Shown: positions 20,249-29,182, numbered from the stretch's first letter. The stretch: 57,119 bases of DNA from PALSA-1004 sp041483135 (GCA_041483135.1 JBGPFE010000023.1:1-57119); one strand, 5' to 3'. The notes: a model not told the origin generated them from the sequence alone. Program-made: numbers and translations.

Positions 20249-20809
20249 TCAGTCCTGGAGATAATCCACCAGCTGGCCGCTGGTCTGCCGCAGCCGCCGG
20301 CTCATGAGCGTCACGATCTTGAGCAGAATATTAACACTGAGACCGGGATGTTCGCGGATGATGCGAACGAACTGCTCGCGCGTCAGCATGATCAGCATCG
20401 ATTGCTGCGGGCATATGCAAGTTGCGGAACGCGGCTCGCCGTCGATCAATGCCATCTCGCCAATGGTCTTGCCGACCTCGACCCGGCCAATGCGCTTGCT
20501 GCCGTATTTGTGGTCCTGCTTGAAGATTTCCGCGCCGCCCTCGACCACCAGGCACATGAAGGCGCCGCTTTCGCCCTCGCGGAAGACTACGGTCTCCGGT
20601 TCCGCGCGGTAGGCTTGAACGTATTCGGCGAGTGTCTCGATTTCCCGGGCCGAAAGGTCGCCGAAGAACTTGCTGCCTTTCAGCATCGCGCACAAACGGG
20701 GAAGGAAAACGGCGCCGCTGCCGAGCAACTCGAGCGTTGGCGCTTCCGGCTTGCGTCCGGACGGATCCATTCGTCCCAGCTCCCACTCGTTCGGTATGAG
20801 ACCCGTCAC
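20249..20809 (-). CDS. Cyclic nucleotide-binding domain protein
   Basis: 186 residues. A CAP/PKA-type cNMP-binding fold covers about residues 45-165; the phosphate-binding cassette reads IGEMALIDGEPRSAT with the conserved arginine. There is no helix-turn-helix after it, so it is not a CRP-type transcription factor. Family members of this size often act as regulatory partners. ATG 20770 (residue 14) is a possible alternative start. It lies 20 bp upstream of the hydroxyacid oxidase gene on the same strand. Confidence 0.82.
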   Translation of the reverse strand: MTGLIPNEWELGRMDPSGRKPEAPTLELLGSGAVFLPRLCAMLKGSKFFGDLSAREIETLAEYVQAYRAEPETVVFREGESGAFMCLVVEGGAEIFKQDHKYGSKRIGRVEVGKTIGEMALIDGEPRSATCICPQQSMLIMLTREQFVRIIREHPGLSVNILLKIVTLMSRRLRQTSGQLVDYLQD

Positions 20810-20816
20810 CGCTATT

Positions 20817-21161
20817 TCAGCCCGGCGCTCCCAATTCCGGCGGATGCTGCTTCCGGTTGCGGCGCCGGTCGAGCCACCACGCGAGCGCCGGCAGCATCAG
20901 AAAGGACCCGGGCAAGGCAAGCACGATCAAATACGGGCTGATGCTGGACAGGCGTCGCAGGTGAACCCTGAGCTCAGCGCGGTCTTCCGCCGTCCAGCGC
21001 TGCTTGTTGCGCGGCTTCATGAGCAGCGGCATCAGCCCTTTGACCTGGATTATCTCGCTTAACAAGTGCTTTTTTTCGCGCTCGGTCAAATCGCGTATCG
21101 ACCGATAGACAATGACACTGGCAGCGCGCAGTTTGGTGACGCGGGAACGATCCATCGCCAT
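20817..21161 (-). CDS. Small hypothetical membrane protein
   Basis: 114 residues, not recognised with certainty. The first 75 residues are basic and helical (RDLTEREKKHLLSEIIQVKG); a hydrophobic stretch at about 75-96 (ISPYLIVLALPGSFLMLPAL) is followed by a basic tail. The hydrophobic end has a faint resemblance to the LETM1-like segment, but this is only an impression. It sits between the cNMP-binding gene and yqjK with gaps of 7 and 27 bp, so it is probably part of the yqjDEK transcript. Confidence 0.6.
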   Translation of the reverse strand: MAMDRSRVTKLRAASVIVYRSIRDLTEREKKHLLSEIIQVKGLMPLLMKPRNKQRWTAEDRAELRVHLRRLSSISPYLIVLALPGSFLMLPALAWWLDRRRNRKQHPPELGAPG

Positions 21162-21188
21162 TCACTCGATAAAAATGCAGCGGGACGA

Positions 21189-21491
21189 TCAGATGGAAAA
21201 CTTGAACTTCGATTTGCCGAGGGCGCGATAGGCTCGCCACAACACGAACCCGCGCTGCACCCAGCCCCACCAGCCGCGGCGCTGGATGACCACCAGCAGG
21301 GCTACCGCGGCGCCGAGGATCACGGGATGATGGCGCAGATAGTTGATGCCGGCGACCGCACGGTCGGCAATTTTAAGCGGGCCTTCCCATTGCTGCGCCA
21401 GTGAGGAGAGTTCGGCGCGTTGCGCGTCGCAGCGCGCAAGCAGACGCTCGCGCTTGCGCGCGATCTCGATCACCTGGTCATGGTATTTCAA
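21189..21491 (-). CDS. yqjK: YqjK-like protein
   Basis: 100 residues. An N-terminal coiled-coil of charged residues (IEIARKRERLLARCDAQRAE) leads to the segment INYLRHHPVILGAAVALLVV and a Trp-rich tail, matching YqjK-like small membrane proteins. Its start overlaps the yqjE end by 4 bp. Role is unknown; genetic linkage to YqjD and YqjE suggests stationary-phase or stress membrane function. Confidence 0.75.
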   Translation of the reverse strand: MKYHDQVIEIARKRERLLARCDAQRAELSSLAQQWEGPLKIADRAVAGINYLRHHPVILGAAVALLVVIQRRGWWGWVQRGFVLWRAYRALGKSKFKFSI

Positions 21492-21886
21492 GCGGACAAC
21501 CTCTCGCGGTCTTTCTTGAGCTCGCCGAGGCTTGCTTCGAATAGCCGCGAGCTTGCGGCTGAGCGCCTGCGCACCTCGATTGCAAGCGAAATTCCGATCA
21601 CCAGATACACGGCGGCGGCACCGCCGATAGCGAGCAACCGGTTGCTGTCCCAGAATACGACGATCACCAGCAGCGTCAGCAGCAGGACGCCAAACCCTAA
21701 AAATAAAACGGCGATGAGCGCCAGCACCAGCATCCGGCTGACGCGCAAGCCTTCTTCATGGATTTCGTTGGCGAGGAGTTCCAGCCGCGTCTGGGCAATC
21801 GCAACCAGCGTGGCCACCAGACTCTTGAGCGAGCCCAGCAACCCGCTCGAGCGCGACGCGCCGGCCGCGGTGTCTTCGCCGGCCAT
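21488..21886 (-). CDS. yqjE: Phage holin-superfamily / YqjE-like membrane protein
   Basis: 132 residues. Two adjacent membrane segments (about residues 50-70 and 75-100: MLVLALIAVLFLGFGVLLLT and LAIGGAAAVYLVIGISLA) follow a helix SLVATLVAIAQTRLELLANE, the pattern of the holin III / YqjE family. The start is ATG 21886; an ORF extension to 21919 (MGETSWNGTRP) is translated from the MITE-like element and should be ignored. The MITE separates the gene from yqjD, its usual neighbour. Confidence 0.78.
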   Translation of the reverse strand: MAGEDTAAGASRSSGLLGSLKSLVATLVAIAQTRLELLANEIHEEGLRVSRMLVLALIAVLFLGFGVLLLTLLVIVVFWDSNRLLAIGGAAAVYLVIGISLAIEVRRRSAASSRLFEASLGELKKDRERLSA

Positions 21887-21890
21887 GGGC

Positions 21891-21998
21891 CTAGTGCCGT
21901 TCCAACTTGTTTCTCCCAACGCGGGCGCGTCGCTTGCCGGCCGTGATCTGGCCGCCGAGGACAGTCAGGTTTGCCGCAAATAGTTGGAACGGCACTAG
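21891..21998. mobile_element. 108-bp MITE-like element, copy 1
   Basis: Perfect 17-bp terminal inverted repeats: CTAGTGCCGTTCCAACT at 21891-21907 and its reverse complement at 21982-21998. The body has no ORF of its own. TA dinucleotides at both ends suit TA-targeting transposases of the IS630/Tc1 type. A second copy at 35063-35170 is about 94% identical (about 7 differences). Its right end supplies the TAG stop of yqjD. Confidence 0.85.
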
Positions 21999-22306
21999 CG
22001 ACGGCCGATCAGCAATCCGATGATGAGTCCGACGCCGGCTCCAATCCCGACCGCGCGCCATGGATTTTCCTGCACGTACTCATCAGTGGCACGCGCCGCC
22101 AGCTTGCCTTTCTGGACGATCACGTCCTCGGCTTCGGCCAGCTTGACCTTGGCGTTATGCAGGCTGTCCTGAATGCGCTCGCGTGCCACGGCGACTTTCT
22201 CGCCGGCCTGGCTCGCGGTCGCTTTGAGCAGTTCTTCGGCGTCAGCGACGACGATCCTGAAATCCTGAACCAACTTGTCCTTGGTAGCGCTAGCTTCGAT
22301 GCTCAT
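21995..22306 (-). CDS. yqjD: ElaB/YqjD/DUF883 family membrane-anchored ribosome-binding protein
   Basis: 103 residues. A long amphipathic helical region (DKLVQDFRIVVADAEELLKA, VAVARERIQDSLHNAKVKLA) ends in a C-terminal tail anchor with a GxG-rich motif (WRAVGIGAGVGLIIGLLIGR). Known relatives anchor ribosomes to the inner membrane in stationary phase. The final codons CGT CGC are followed by TAG, whose bases belong to the inverted repeat of the MITE, so the insertion landed at or beside the stop. Confidence 0.85.
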   Translation of the reverse strand: MSIEASATKDKLVQDFRIVVADAEELLKATASQAGEKVAVARERIQDSLHNAKVKLAEAEDVIVQKGKLAARATDEYVQENPWRAVGIGAGVGLIIGLLIGRR

Positions 22307-22329
22307 TGAACCCTCTGTATCGTTGAGTG

Positions 22330-22353
22330 GAAAAAGCCGGCGGAAGCCGGCAT
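22330..22353 (-). terminator. Intrinsic terminator downstream of the P-type ATPase gene
   Basis: Read on the minus strand, GCCGGC, loop TTCC, GCCGGC and then TTTTT. It lies in the gap after the ATPase stop (22409) and before yqjD, which separates the two transcripts. Confidence 0.75.
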
Positions 22354-22408
22354 GGAGCAGATTACAATACCGATTTTATCCGTTTAAATCAAGCATTTTC
22401 GCAGCGCG

Positions 22409-25012
22409 TCATGCGCAGTCCCGCGTGCGCTTGCCGGCCTTGCGGCCGATCCCAAGCTTGTACAGTTCAAACCAAAGCAGAGCAATCACCGCCGCGCCAA
22501 GACAGAGCAATAAATCAGCTCCGTGCAATGGTGCCAGGCGGAACAATCCCCGCAAATACGGTACATACAGGGTAAGCAGCATGCCAGCGCCGGTTGCAGC
22601 TACCACCCACCATAGCGCGCGGTTGGGGAAGCGTAGCGTGACAAAAATAGAACGCGTACGGGAGCGGTTGGCGAAAATCAGCGCAACGCTGGAAATCACG
22701 ACGGCGGCAAAAGCGATCGCACGCGCTTCCGCCTCACCGCTACCGGCACGCAGGCTCAAGCCGAAGACCACCGCCACCGCTACCAGCACGCTCAAGCCCT
22801 GCAACAGGCTCAAGATCAGCGTCCAGCCGCCAAACAGCGATTCATTCTGAGCGTGCGGCGGACGCTTCATGATATCGGGATCGGCCTCATCGGCCTCAAA
22901 TACGATGGAACACGCAGGATCGATCACAAATTCGAGAAACACGATATGGGCCGGATAGAATACCAGCGGCCATCCGAACAACAACGGCAATATCGACATC
23001 CCCGCGATCGGAACATGCACCGCGATCAGGTAGCACATCGCGTTGCGGATGTTGTCGTAAATGCGCCGCCCCAGGCGCGCGGCGTCAACGATGGACGCAA
23101 AATCGTCATCGAGCAGCACCAGCGAGGCCGCCTCGCGCGCGACGTCAGTGCCACGGCCGCCCATCGCAATCCCGATGTGCGCGGCTTTCAGCGCCGGCGC
23201 GTCGTTGACGCCGTCACCGGTCATCGCCACGATTTCACCGTTGATCTTGAACGCATTCACCAACCGCAGCTTCTGCTCCGGAACCACTCTCGCAAAAATG
23301 GTCGCCTCGCGAACGCAACGCCCGAGCTCATCATCGGTCATCCTGTCTATATCGGCGCCGGTGACAACGCTCGCTGCGCCGGCGAGCCCGATCTGGTCCG
23401 CTATCGCCTGCGCCGTCCCGGGATAATCGCCCGTGATCATCACCACGCGCATCCCGGCGCTATAGCATTCCGCAAGAGCCGCGGTGACCGTGGGCCGTAT
23501 CGGATCGGCAAGGCCCAGCAAACCGAGAAAATCAAAGTCAAAGTCGCGCAAGGAATCCGGCCACGTTATGCCGCGATGCTTGGCGCGCGCAACGGCAAGC
23601 ACCCTCAGGCCTTGAGCCGCCATCTCGGCGACTCGTCCCACGAGTTCCGTGCGTTCCTCGCTGGATATTTGGCACAGATCGGCGACGGTTTCCGGCGCAC
23701 CCTTGACGGCGACCGCATAGCCATCACCGTCAGGCGCTTTCCAGGCATGCCCATGCGCCAGGAGCGATGCCGAGATCGGATATTCGCGCACCAGCGACCA
23801 ATCGCCATGCAAATGCTCGGTTCCGGTTAATGTCCTGCCTCCCAGGTCATGAAAAGCGCGTTCCATCGGATCGTACGGGGCGACTTCGCTTGCCAGGATG
23901 CCGAATTCCAGCAACTCATGGAATTTCTCCGGAAGTGATGCGATTTTCTCCAGCGCGACCTCCTGAAATTCGCCCCCCGCATAAAGCATCCGCACCGTCA
24001 TTCGATTAAGGGTCAGGGTGCCGGTCTTGTCGACACACAGTACCGTGGCGGCGCCTAGCGTCTCGATAACCGGGATGCGGCGCGTGAGCACCCGCTGCCG
24101 CGAAATACGCCACGCGCCGAGCGCCAGAAATACCGTCAGCACCACCGGAAACTCCTGCGGCAGAATCGCCATGGCGAGAGTAATGCCTGCGAGTATCGCA
24201 TCCAGCCACCCGCCACGGGTCAATCCATAGAGCACCACAACAATGGTGGCGAGCACCAGCGCGACGCCGGCGATATGGCGGACCATGCGGGCGGTCTGCT
24301 GCTGGAGTGGCGTGGTTTCGACTGCGTCGTCAGTAAGCGCTGCGCCTATCCGGCCGATCTCCGTCTGGAGGCCAGTGGCGACAACTTCGGCGATCCCGCG
24401 TCCGCGCGTCAACACGCTGCCGGAATATATGAAGGGCAAGTCGTCGCCTCCCGGACGGCCTATCTGCTGCGCGCCGTTCCACGTTACTTTACGAACGGGA
24501 ACGGATTCCCCCGTCAGCAACGATTCGTCCGCCAGTAAATCATTCGCGGCAATCAATACCGCGTCGGCCGGCACGCGATCGCCCTCGGTAACGAGCAAAA
24601 TATCGCCACGCACAACTTCCCTTCCGGCAATGCGGTTTTCCCTGCCGTCGCGGATCACCAATGCGCGCGGGCTGGTCAGATCACGCAACGCATCCAACGC
24701 GCGCTCGGTCTTGAATTCCTGGTAGACCGTGATCGCCATGATCATCACAACGAATGACAGCAAGAGCATTGCTTCGTGCAAATTCCCGAGCAAAAAATAA
24801 ATCGCCCCTGCAGTAAACAGCAGCACAAACGCAGGATCCCGCACGACTCCCAGCGCGATCGCCGCGACATTACGGGACTGCGCTGAAGGCAGCTCGTTGG
24901 CGCCTTCCGCCGCCAGCCGCAAGTCGGCCTCGTGCTGGGAAAGCCCGCGATAATTCTCCGCGCCCGCCGGTTCCATCACAGCATCACCGTGGTTCGAACT
25001 CATTGCCGCCAT
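22409..25012 (-). CDS. P-type cation-transporting ATPase (P2-like)
   Basis: 867 residues, full set of domains. The N-terminal cation ATPase segment has NYRGLSQHEADLRLAAEGAN; the actuator motif is LTGES (residues 166-170); the phosphorylated aspartate is Asp328 in CVDKTGTLT; hinge motifs are MVMITGDYPGTA-like and MTGDGVNDAPALKAAHIGIA. About ten membrane segments are expected. The TM4 ion-site motif is PQEFP (285-289), not PEGLP as in calcium pumps, so the ion is uncertain; calcium, magnesium or manganese are possible. It is divergent from the DUF4139 gene, and EF-hand proteins follow within 8 kb. Confidence 0.85.
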   Translation of the reverse strand: MAAMSSNHGDAVMEPAGAENYRGLSQHEADLRLAAEGANELPSAQSRNVAAIALGVVRDPAFVLLFTAGAIYFLLGNLHEAMLLLSFVVMIMAITVYQEFKTERALDALRDLTSPRALVIRDGRENRIAGREVVRGDILLVTEGDRVPADAVLIAANDLLADESLLTGESVPVRKVTWNGAQQIGRPGGDDLPFIYSGSVLTRGRGIAEVVATGLQTEIGRIGAALTDDAVETTPLQQQTARMVRHIAGVALVLATIVVVLYGLTRGGWLDAILAGITLAMAILPQEFPVVLTVFLALGAWRISRQRVLTRRIPVIETLGAATVLCVDKTGTLTLNRMTVRMLYAGGEFQEVALEKIASLPEKFHELLEFGILASEVAPYDPMERAFHDLGGRTLTGTEHLHGDWSLVREYPISASLLAHGHAWKAPDGDGYAVAVKGAPETVADLCQISSEERTELVGRVAEMAAQGLRVLAVARAKHRGITWPDSLRDFDFDFLGLLGLADPIRPTVTAALAECYSAGMRVVMITGDYPGTAQAIADQIGLAGAASVVTGADIDRMTDDELGRCVREATIFARVVPEQKLRLVNAFKINGEIVAMTGDGVNDAPALKAAHIGIAMGGRGTDVAREAASLVLLDDDFASIVDAARLGRRIYDNIRNAMCYLIAVHVPIAGMSILPLLFGWPLVFYPAHIVFLEFVIDPACSIVFEADEADPDIMKRPPHAQNESLFGGWTLILSLLQGLSVLVAVAVVFGLSLRAGSGEAEARAIAFAAVVISSVALIFANRSRTRSIFVTLRFPNRALWWVVAATGAGMLLTLYVPYLRGLFRLAPLHGADLLLCLGAAVIALLWFELYKLGIGRKAGKRTRDCA

Positions 25013-25088
25013 GTCGTTAACCCCATTTGCAGTAACCCGCCGTTTATAGCAGCAGGAAGCATATCGATGTTCATTTTTTCACACTGAC

Positions 25089-25094
25089 AGGAGG
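25089..25094 (+). promoter_or_regulatory. Ribosome-binding site that fixes a TTG start
   Basis: A full AGGAGG lies 6 nt before TTG 25101. No ATG or GTG is placed as well, so the DUF4139 protein starts with TTG. Confidence 0.8.
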
Positions 25095-25100
25095 CCTATC

Positions 25101-26630
25101 TTGAGCAATATCAATAAAGTAGCCGCAAGCGCGCTGATTCCCGCATTGATACTCGGCAGCAGCCAGGTCGCCGGGCAGAACGAACCGGGCGGCAACGCAC
25201 TCACCATTTACAGCACCGCGCAGCCCGGGGCGATTGCGCCCGAACTCTATCGCAACGGCGGCCGCGGCCAGGCAATACCCGGTTATGCGGTGGTGCGCCA
25301 GCAGCGCGACATCGCGCTGAACCGCGGCCGCAACAGCGTGCGCTTTTCCGACGTCGCGGCATACATCGACCCGACCACGGTCATGTTCGAATCGCTGTCC
25401 GATCCCGCCGGTACCAGCGTGGTCGAACAGAATTTCCAGTTCGATCTCGTCAATCACGAGAAGCTGCTGCAGAAATATATCGACCAGACCGTCAAGGTCG
25501 ACCAGGTGCGCGGCAACAGCGTCGAATCTTTCAGCGGCACGCTGCTGTCGACTTCCGGCGGCATGATATTGAAGCGCGACGACGGGGCCGTGCAGCTGCT
25601 GCCGTATAACGCCGGCGTCACGCTGCCGAGCCTGCCCGGCGGCTTGATCACGCGGCCGACGCTGGTGTGGGACATCGACGCGAAGCAGTCCGGCAGTCAC
25701 CGCACGCGCGTCTCTTATCAAACCACCGGCATCACTTGGTGGGCGGATTACAACCTCACCTACGCCGAGGGCAGCAACGCCAATGCATGCAAACTCGACG
25801 TCGGTGCATGGGTCAGCATCATCAACCAATCCGGCGCAAGCTATCCCGAAGCGAAACTGAAACTGATCGCCGGCGATGTGCAGCGCGCGCGTCCCGCCGG
25901 GCGGTTATCTGCCGCCCCCGCCGCGCGCGGCAGTATGGCGATGGAAGCAAAGGCCGCCGGCTTCGAAGAAAAGGAATTCTTCGAATATCACCTCTACACG
26001 CTGGGCCGCCCGACCACCCTGTCCGACAACTCGACCAAGCAGATCGAGCTCTTCCCCGCCGCGCGCAGCGTGCCTTGCGAAAAAACGCTGGTTTACTATG
26101 GCCTCACGCCCGGCTATTACGGCTACGGCGGAAGTCCCGTGACCGATCGCAACTACGGCGTGCAAAGCAACAAGAAAGTCGACGTCTATCTCGGCTTCAA
26201 GAACTCGCAGGACCACAACATGGGCATGCCGCTGCCGTCCGGCCGCATCCGCGTCAGCAAAATGGACAGCGCGGACAAAACGCTCGAGTTCATCGGCGAG
26301 GACGTGATCGATCACACGCCGAAAAACGAGAAAGTCCTGATCAAGCTGGGTTCTGCGTTCGACGTCGTCGGCGAGCGCCGCCAGACCGATTTTCGCATCG
26401 ACACGTCGCGCAAGACGATGTCGGAAGATATCGAGATCAAGCTGCGCAACCAGAAAAAAGAGCCGGTCACCGTGATCGTGAAGGAGAACCTCTACCGCTG
26501 GGTCAACTGGCAGATCACGTCGAAAACGCACGGCTTCGAGAAGCAGGACGCGCGCACTATTCAGTTCCCGGTGAAAATCGCGGCCGGCGGCGAAGCGACC
26601 GTGCGCTACAGCGTACAGTACACGTGGTGA
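25101..26630 (+). CDS. DUF4139-domain exported protein
   Basis: 509 residues starting with TTG behind a strong AGGAGG. An N-terminal signal peptide (NKVAASALIPALILGSSQVA) directs export. The body is mostly beta structure and matches the DUF4139 family (LTYAEGSNANACKLDVGAWV, AKLKLIAGDVQR, VKVDQVRGNSVESFSGTLLS, GMPLPSGRIRVSKMDSADKT). The function of DUF4139 in bacteria is not established. The next gene on the strand is lemA, 77 bp away, so an envelope role is likely. Confidence 0.82.
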   Translation: MSNINKVAASALIPALILGSSQVAGQNEPGGNALTIYSTAQPGAIAPELYRNGGRGQAIPGYAVVRQQRDIALNRGRNSVRFSDVAAYIDPTTVMFESLSDPAGTSVVEQNFQFDLVNHEKLLQKYIDQTVKVDQVRGNSVESFSGTLLSTSGGMILKRDDGAVQLLPYNAGVTLPSLPGGLITRPTLVWDIDAKQSGSHRTRVSYQTTGITWWADYNLTYAEGSNANACKLDVGAWVSIINQSGASYPEAKLKLIAGDVQRARPAGRLSAAPAARGSMAMEAKAAGFEEKEFFEYHLYTLGRPTTLSDNSTKQIELFPAARSVPCEKTLVYYGLTPGYYGYGGSPVTDRNYGVQSNKKVDVYLGFKNSQDHNMGMPLPSGRIRVSKMDSADKTLEFIGEDVIDHTPKNEKVLIKLGSAFDVVGERRQTDFRIDTSRKTMSEDIEIKLRNQKKEPVTVIVKENLYRWVNWQITSKTHGFEKQDARTIQFPVKIAAGGEATVRYSVQYTW

Positions 26631-26707
26631 CCATGGCAGATAATCTGCGCCCATGCTGATGGTATACTGCGCATCGTTTCGATACTGTATCCGCAGGGAG
26701 GTTCGGC

Positions 26708-27280
26708 ATGGGCGTCGTCTCGATAGTCATACTGGCCGTGATCGTGGCGGCCGTCGCTTACCTGATCATGATTTACAACAATCTGGTGCAGGTGAAGAAC
26801 AATGTCGCGAAAGCCTGGGCCAATATCGACGTGCTGCTCAAGCAGCGCCATGACGAGCTCCCGAAACTGGTCGAGACCTGCAAGCAGTACATGAAATTCG
26901 AACAGGAAACCCTGCAGAAGGTCATCGACGCGCGCTCCCGGGTATTCGCCGCGCGCGAATCGCAGGACATCCGCGCGCTCGGCTCGGCCGAGAACGGCTT
27001 GCGCGCGAGCGTCGGCAACCTGTTCGCGGTCGCCGAGCAATATCCCGAACTCAAGACCAATCAAACGTTCCTGCAGCTGCAGAGCCGCATCACTGGCCTC
27101 GAGAACGCGATCGCCGACCGGCGCGAGTTCTACAACGAGTCCGCCAACATCAACAACGTGCGCATCGAGCAGTTCCCGGACACCATCGTTGCCGGCATGT
27201 TCAACTTCAAGCCGGCGCATCTGCTCGAATTCGGCAGCGCGGAAAAAACCGACGTCGACGTCAAGGAATTGTTCAAGTAG
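26708..27280 (+). CDS. lemA: LemA family protein
   Basis: 190 residues. One N-terminal membrane segment (SIVILAVIVAAVAYLIMIYN) is followed by the family block YNNLVQVKNNVAKAWANIDV and a four-helix bundle, ending with the typical YNESANINNVRIEQFPDTIV then FNFKP. LemA proteins are envelope proteins of unclear role, often next to genes for GIDE-domain, TPM-domain or DUF3137 proteins. GGGAGG before ATG 26708 supports the start. The next gene, 24 bp downstream, is a GIDE-domain protein. Confidence 0.93.
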   Translation: MGVVSIVILAVIVAAVAYLIMIYNNLVQVKNNVAKAWANIDVLLKQRHDELPKLVETCKQYMKFEQETLQKVIDARSRVFAARESQDIRALGSAENGLRASVGNLFAVAEQYPELKTNQTFLQLQSRITGLENAIADRREFYNESANINNVRIEQFPDTIVAGMFNFKPAHLLEFGSAEKTDVDVKELFK

Positions 27281-27304
27281 CCTTGAGCGCAGGATAGCCG
27301 GCGC

Positions 27305-28192
27305 ATGCGTGGTTGGTTTCTTTCCCAGTCCAGCAACTGGCTGACAGGTGGAATCCATTTTCTAATACTGGGGACCGCCGCGCACGCGAACTCGGCGGCG
27401 GTGTGGCCGTACGCGCTCGGCGCGATGTCGCTGGTCAGCTTCACGGCATGGATCGGCAACTACCGGCGGCTGCGTCAGATCGCCGATACGCCGCCTTCGA
27501 ACATCGCGACGGCGGCGCAGGGTTACGTCGAAGTCTCCGGCCGTGCCGAGGAACCGGGTGGAACGCCGATCGTGTCGAAGCTGACGAATCTCCCGTGTGT
27601 CTGGTTCCATTACGAAATCGAGGAAAAATCGTCGGACGATAAATGGTCGTCCATGGAATCGGGCGATAGTGACGATCCGTTCGTAATCAGGGATTCAACC
27701 GGGAAATGCGTGATCGACCCGGAAGGCGTAGAGGTGGTCACCTCGCGCAAGCAAACCTGGACCAAAGACCAGTATCGCTACACCGAGTGGCTGCTGTTGC
27801 CGCAGGAGCGGATTTATGCGCTTGGTGAGTTTGCCACTATCAGCGGCCCCGACGGCGGGCTCGACCTCGATGCCGATATCGGCGCGCTGCTGGCCGAATG
27901 GAAAAAGGACCAGCCTGAACTGCTCAAGCGCTTCGATCTCAACCAGGATGGCGCCATCGATCTGAAGGAATGGGAGCTTGCGCGGCATCAGGCCAGACGT
28001 GAAGCCGAAGCGCAGCAGCGCGAAATCCGCATGAGCGACGGCACTCACGTGCTGCGCAAGCCCGCGGACGGCAGACTTTTTCTCATTTCCAACTACCTGC
28101 CGGACAAGCTCAGGAATACGTACCTGGTCTGGAGCTGGGTGCATATCGTGATATTTATCGGCGCCGGCGGCGGCACGTTCGCGCTGCTCTAG
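27305..28192 (+). CDS. GIDE-domain (MUL1-like) membrane protein with an EF-hand
   Basis: 295 residues. Membrane segments lie near residues 30-50 and 272-293, with the chain between them. The GIDE-like domain shows VEVSGRAEEPGGTPIVSKLT, LPCVWFHYEIEE and later LPQERIYALGEFATISGPDG, the pattern of bacterial relatives of mitochondrial MUL1 without the RING finger. An EF-hand calcium loop, DLNQDGAIDLKE, occupies residues 211-222 with all ligand positions intact, inserted between GIDE and the second membrane segment. It follows lemA by 24 bp; this pairing is known, but the EF-hand is unusual. Biochemical role unknown. Confidence 0.75.
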   Translation: MRGWFLSQSSNWLTGGIHFLILGTAAHANSAAVWPYALGAMSLVSFTAWIGNYRRLRQIADTPPSNIATAAQGYVEVSGRAEEPGGTPIVSKLTNLPCVWFHYEIEEKSSDDKWSSMESGDSDDPFVIRDSTGKCVIDPEGVEVVTSRKQTWTKDQYRYTEWLLLPQERIYALGEFATISGPDGGLDLDADIGALLAEWKKDQPELLKRFDLNQDGAIDLKEWELARHQARREAEAQQREIRMSDGTHVLRKPADGRLFLISNYLPDKLRNTYLVWSWVHIVIFIGAGGGTFALL

Positions 28193-28260
28193 ACGATGAG
28201 TGGAATGTTCCCGGACAAGCCCCTACACTTCACGCTTCACATTCATCATTCGGCACCGAC

Positions 28261-29172
28261 ATGAGAACCGACTACGTCCAGGGCCTCAGCATCCACGGCT
28301 TTCATAAGGTGTGCTACACGGATTGGGGCGATCCCGCGAGTCGGCGCGTCGTGATCTGCGTGCACGGGCTCACGCGCAATTGCCGCGACTTCGATTTTCT
28401 CGCGCAAGCTCTGGCCGGCGAATGCCGCGTGGTCTGCCCCGACGTGGTAGGCCGCGGCCGCAGCGACTGGCTGTACCACAAGGACGATTACGGCTATCCC
28501 CAGTACATGGCCGATGCGAACGCGCTCATTGCGCGCGTCACGGCGTGGCCGGCGCCGGCAGGCTGGCTCGGCAAGCTCGCCAATTTGCTGACCCGGCGAT
28601 ACGGCTCGCGCTCGCTGTACTGGGTCGGCACTTCGATGGGCGGCATGCTCGGCATGCTGCTCGCCTCGCGCCCGCGCTCGCCGATCCGCAAGCTCGTCGT
28701 GAACGACGTCGGGCCGCTGATTCCCAAGGCCTCTCTCGCGCGCATCGCCGCGTACGTCGGCAAAGACCCGCACTTCAGGACGCTCGACGAGCTCGAGGCC
28801 TACGTACGCCAGATTTCGGCGCCGTTCGGGCCGCTCACCGACGCGCAGTGGCGCCACCTGACGCTGCACGGCGCGAAACAGCACGCCGACGGCAGCTGGG
28901 GCATGTGCTACGACCCCGACATCGCGGCGCCGTTTCGCAAAGGGCCGCCTGAGGACATCAACCTGTGGAATTACTGGGACACGATCTCATGCCCGACGCT
29001 CGTGCTGCGCGGCGCTGAATCGGACCTGCTGCTCAAGTCCACCGCGGATGAAATGCAAAAGCGCGGCCCGCGCCCGCGGCTCGTCGAATTTTCCGGCATT
29101 GGCCACGCGCCGATGCTGATGGCGGAAGATCAGATAAGGGTGGTCAGGGATTTCCTGCTGGCGCCGGAATGA
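28261..29172 (+). CDS. Alpha/beta hydrolase
   Basis: 303 residues, no signal peptide. The fold's oxyanion region is VICVHGLTRNCRDFD, the nucleophile elbow is WVGTSMGGMLGMLLAS with Ser in GTSMG, the acid is likely in VLRGAESDLLL, and the histidine is in GIGHAPML. The sequence VVCPDVVGRGRSDWL is typical of the esterase / epoxide-hydrolase-like group. Substrate unknown. It converges with the first kinase gene, leaving only 10 bp between stops. Confidence 0.85.
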   Translation: MRTDYVQGLSIHGFHKVCYTDWGDPASRRVVICVHGLTRNCRDFDFLAQALAGECRVVCPDVVGRGRSDWLYHKDDYGYPQYMADANALIARVTAWPAPAGWLGKLANLLTRRYGSRSLYWVGTSMGGMLGMLLASRPRSPIRKLVVNDVGPLIPKASLARIAAYVGKDPHFRTLDELEAYVRQISAPFGPLTDAQWRHLTLHGAKQHADGSWGMCYDPDIAAPFRKGPPEDINLWNYWDTISCPTLVLRGAESDLLLKSTADEMQKRGPRPRLVEFSGIGHAPMLMAEDQIRVVRDFLLAPE

Positions 29173-29182
29173 TCTCCGCCGG

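Noticed and set aside
21887..21919. N-terminal extension MGETSWNGTRP of the YqjE-like protein
   Set aside because: It is translated from the MITE-like element; nearly the same residues appear in an unrelated frame at the second copy.
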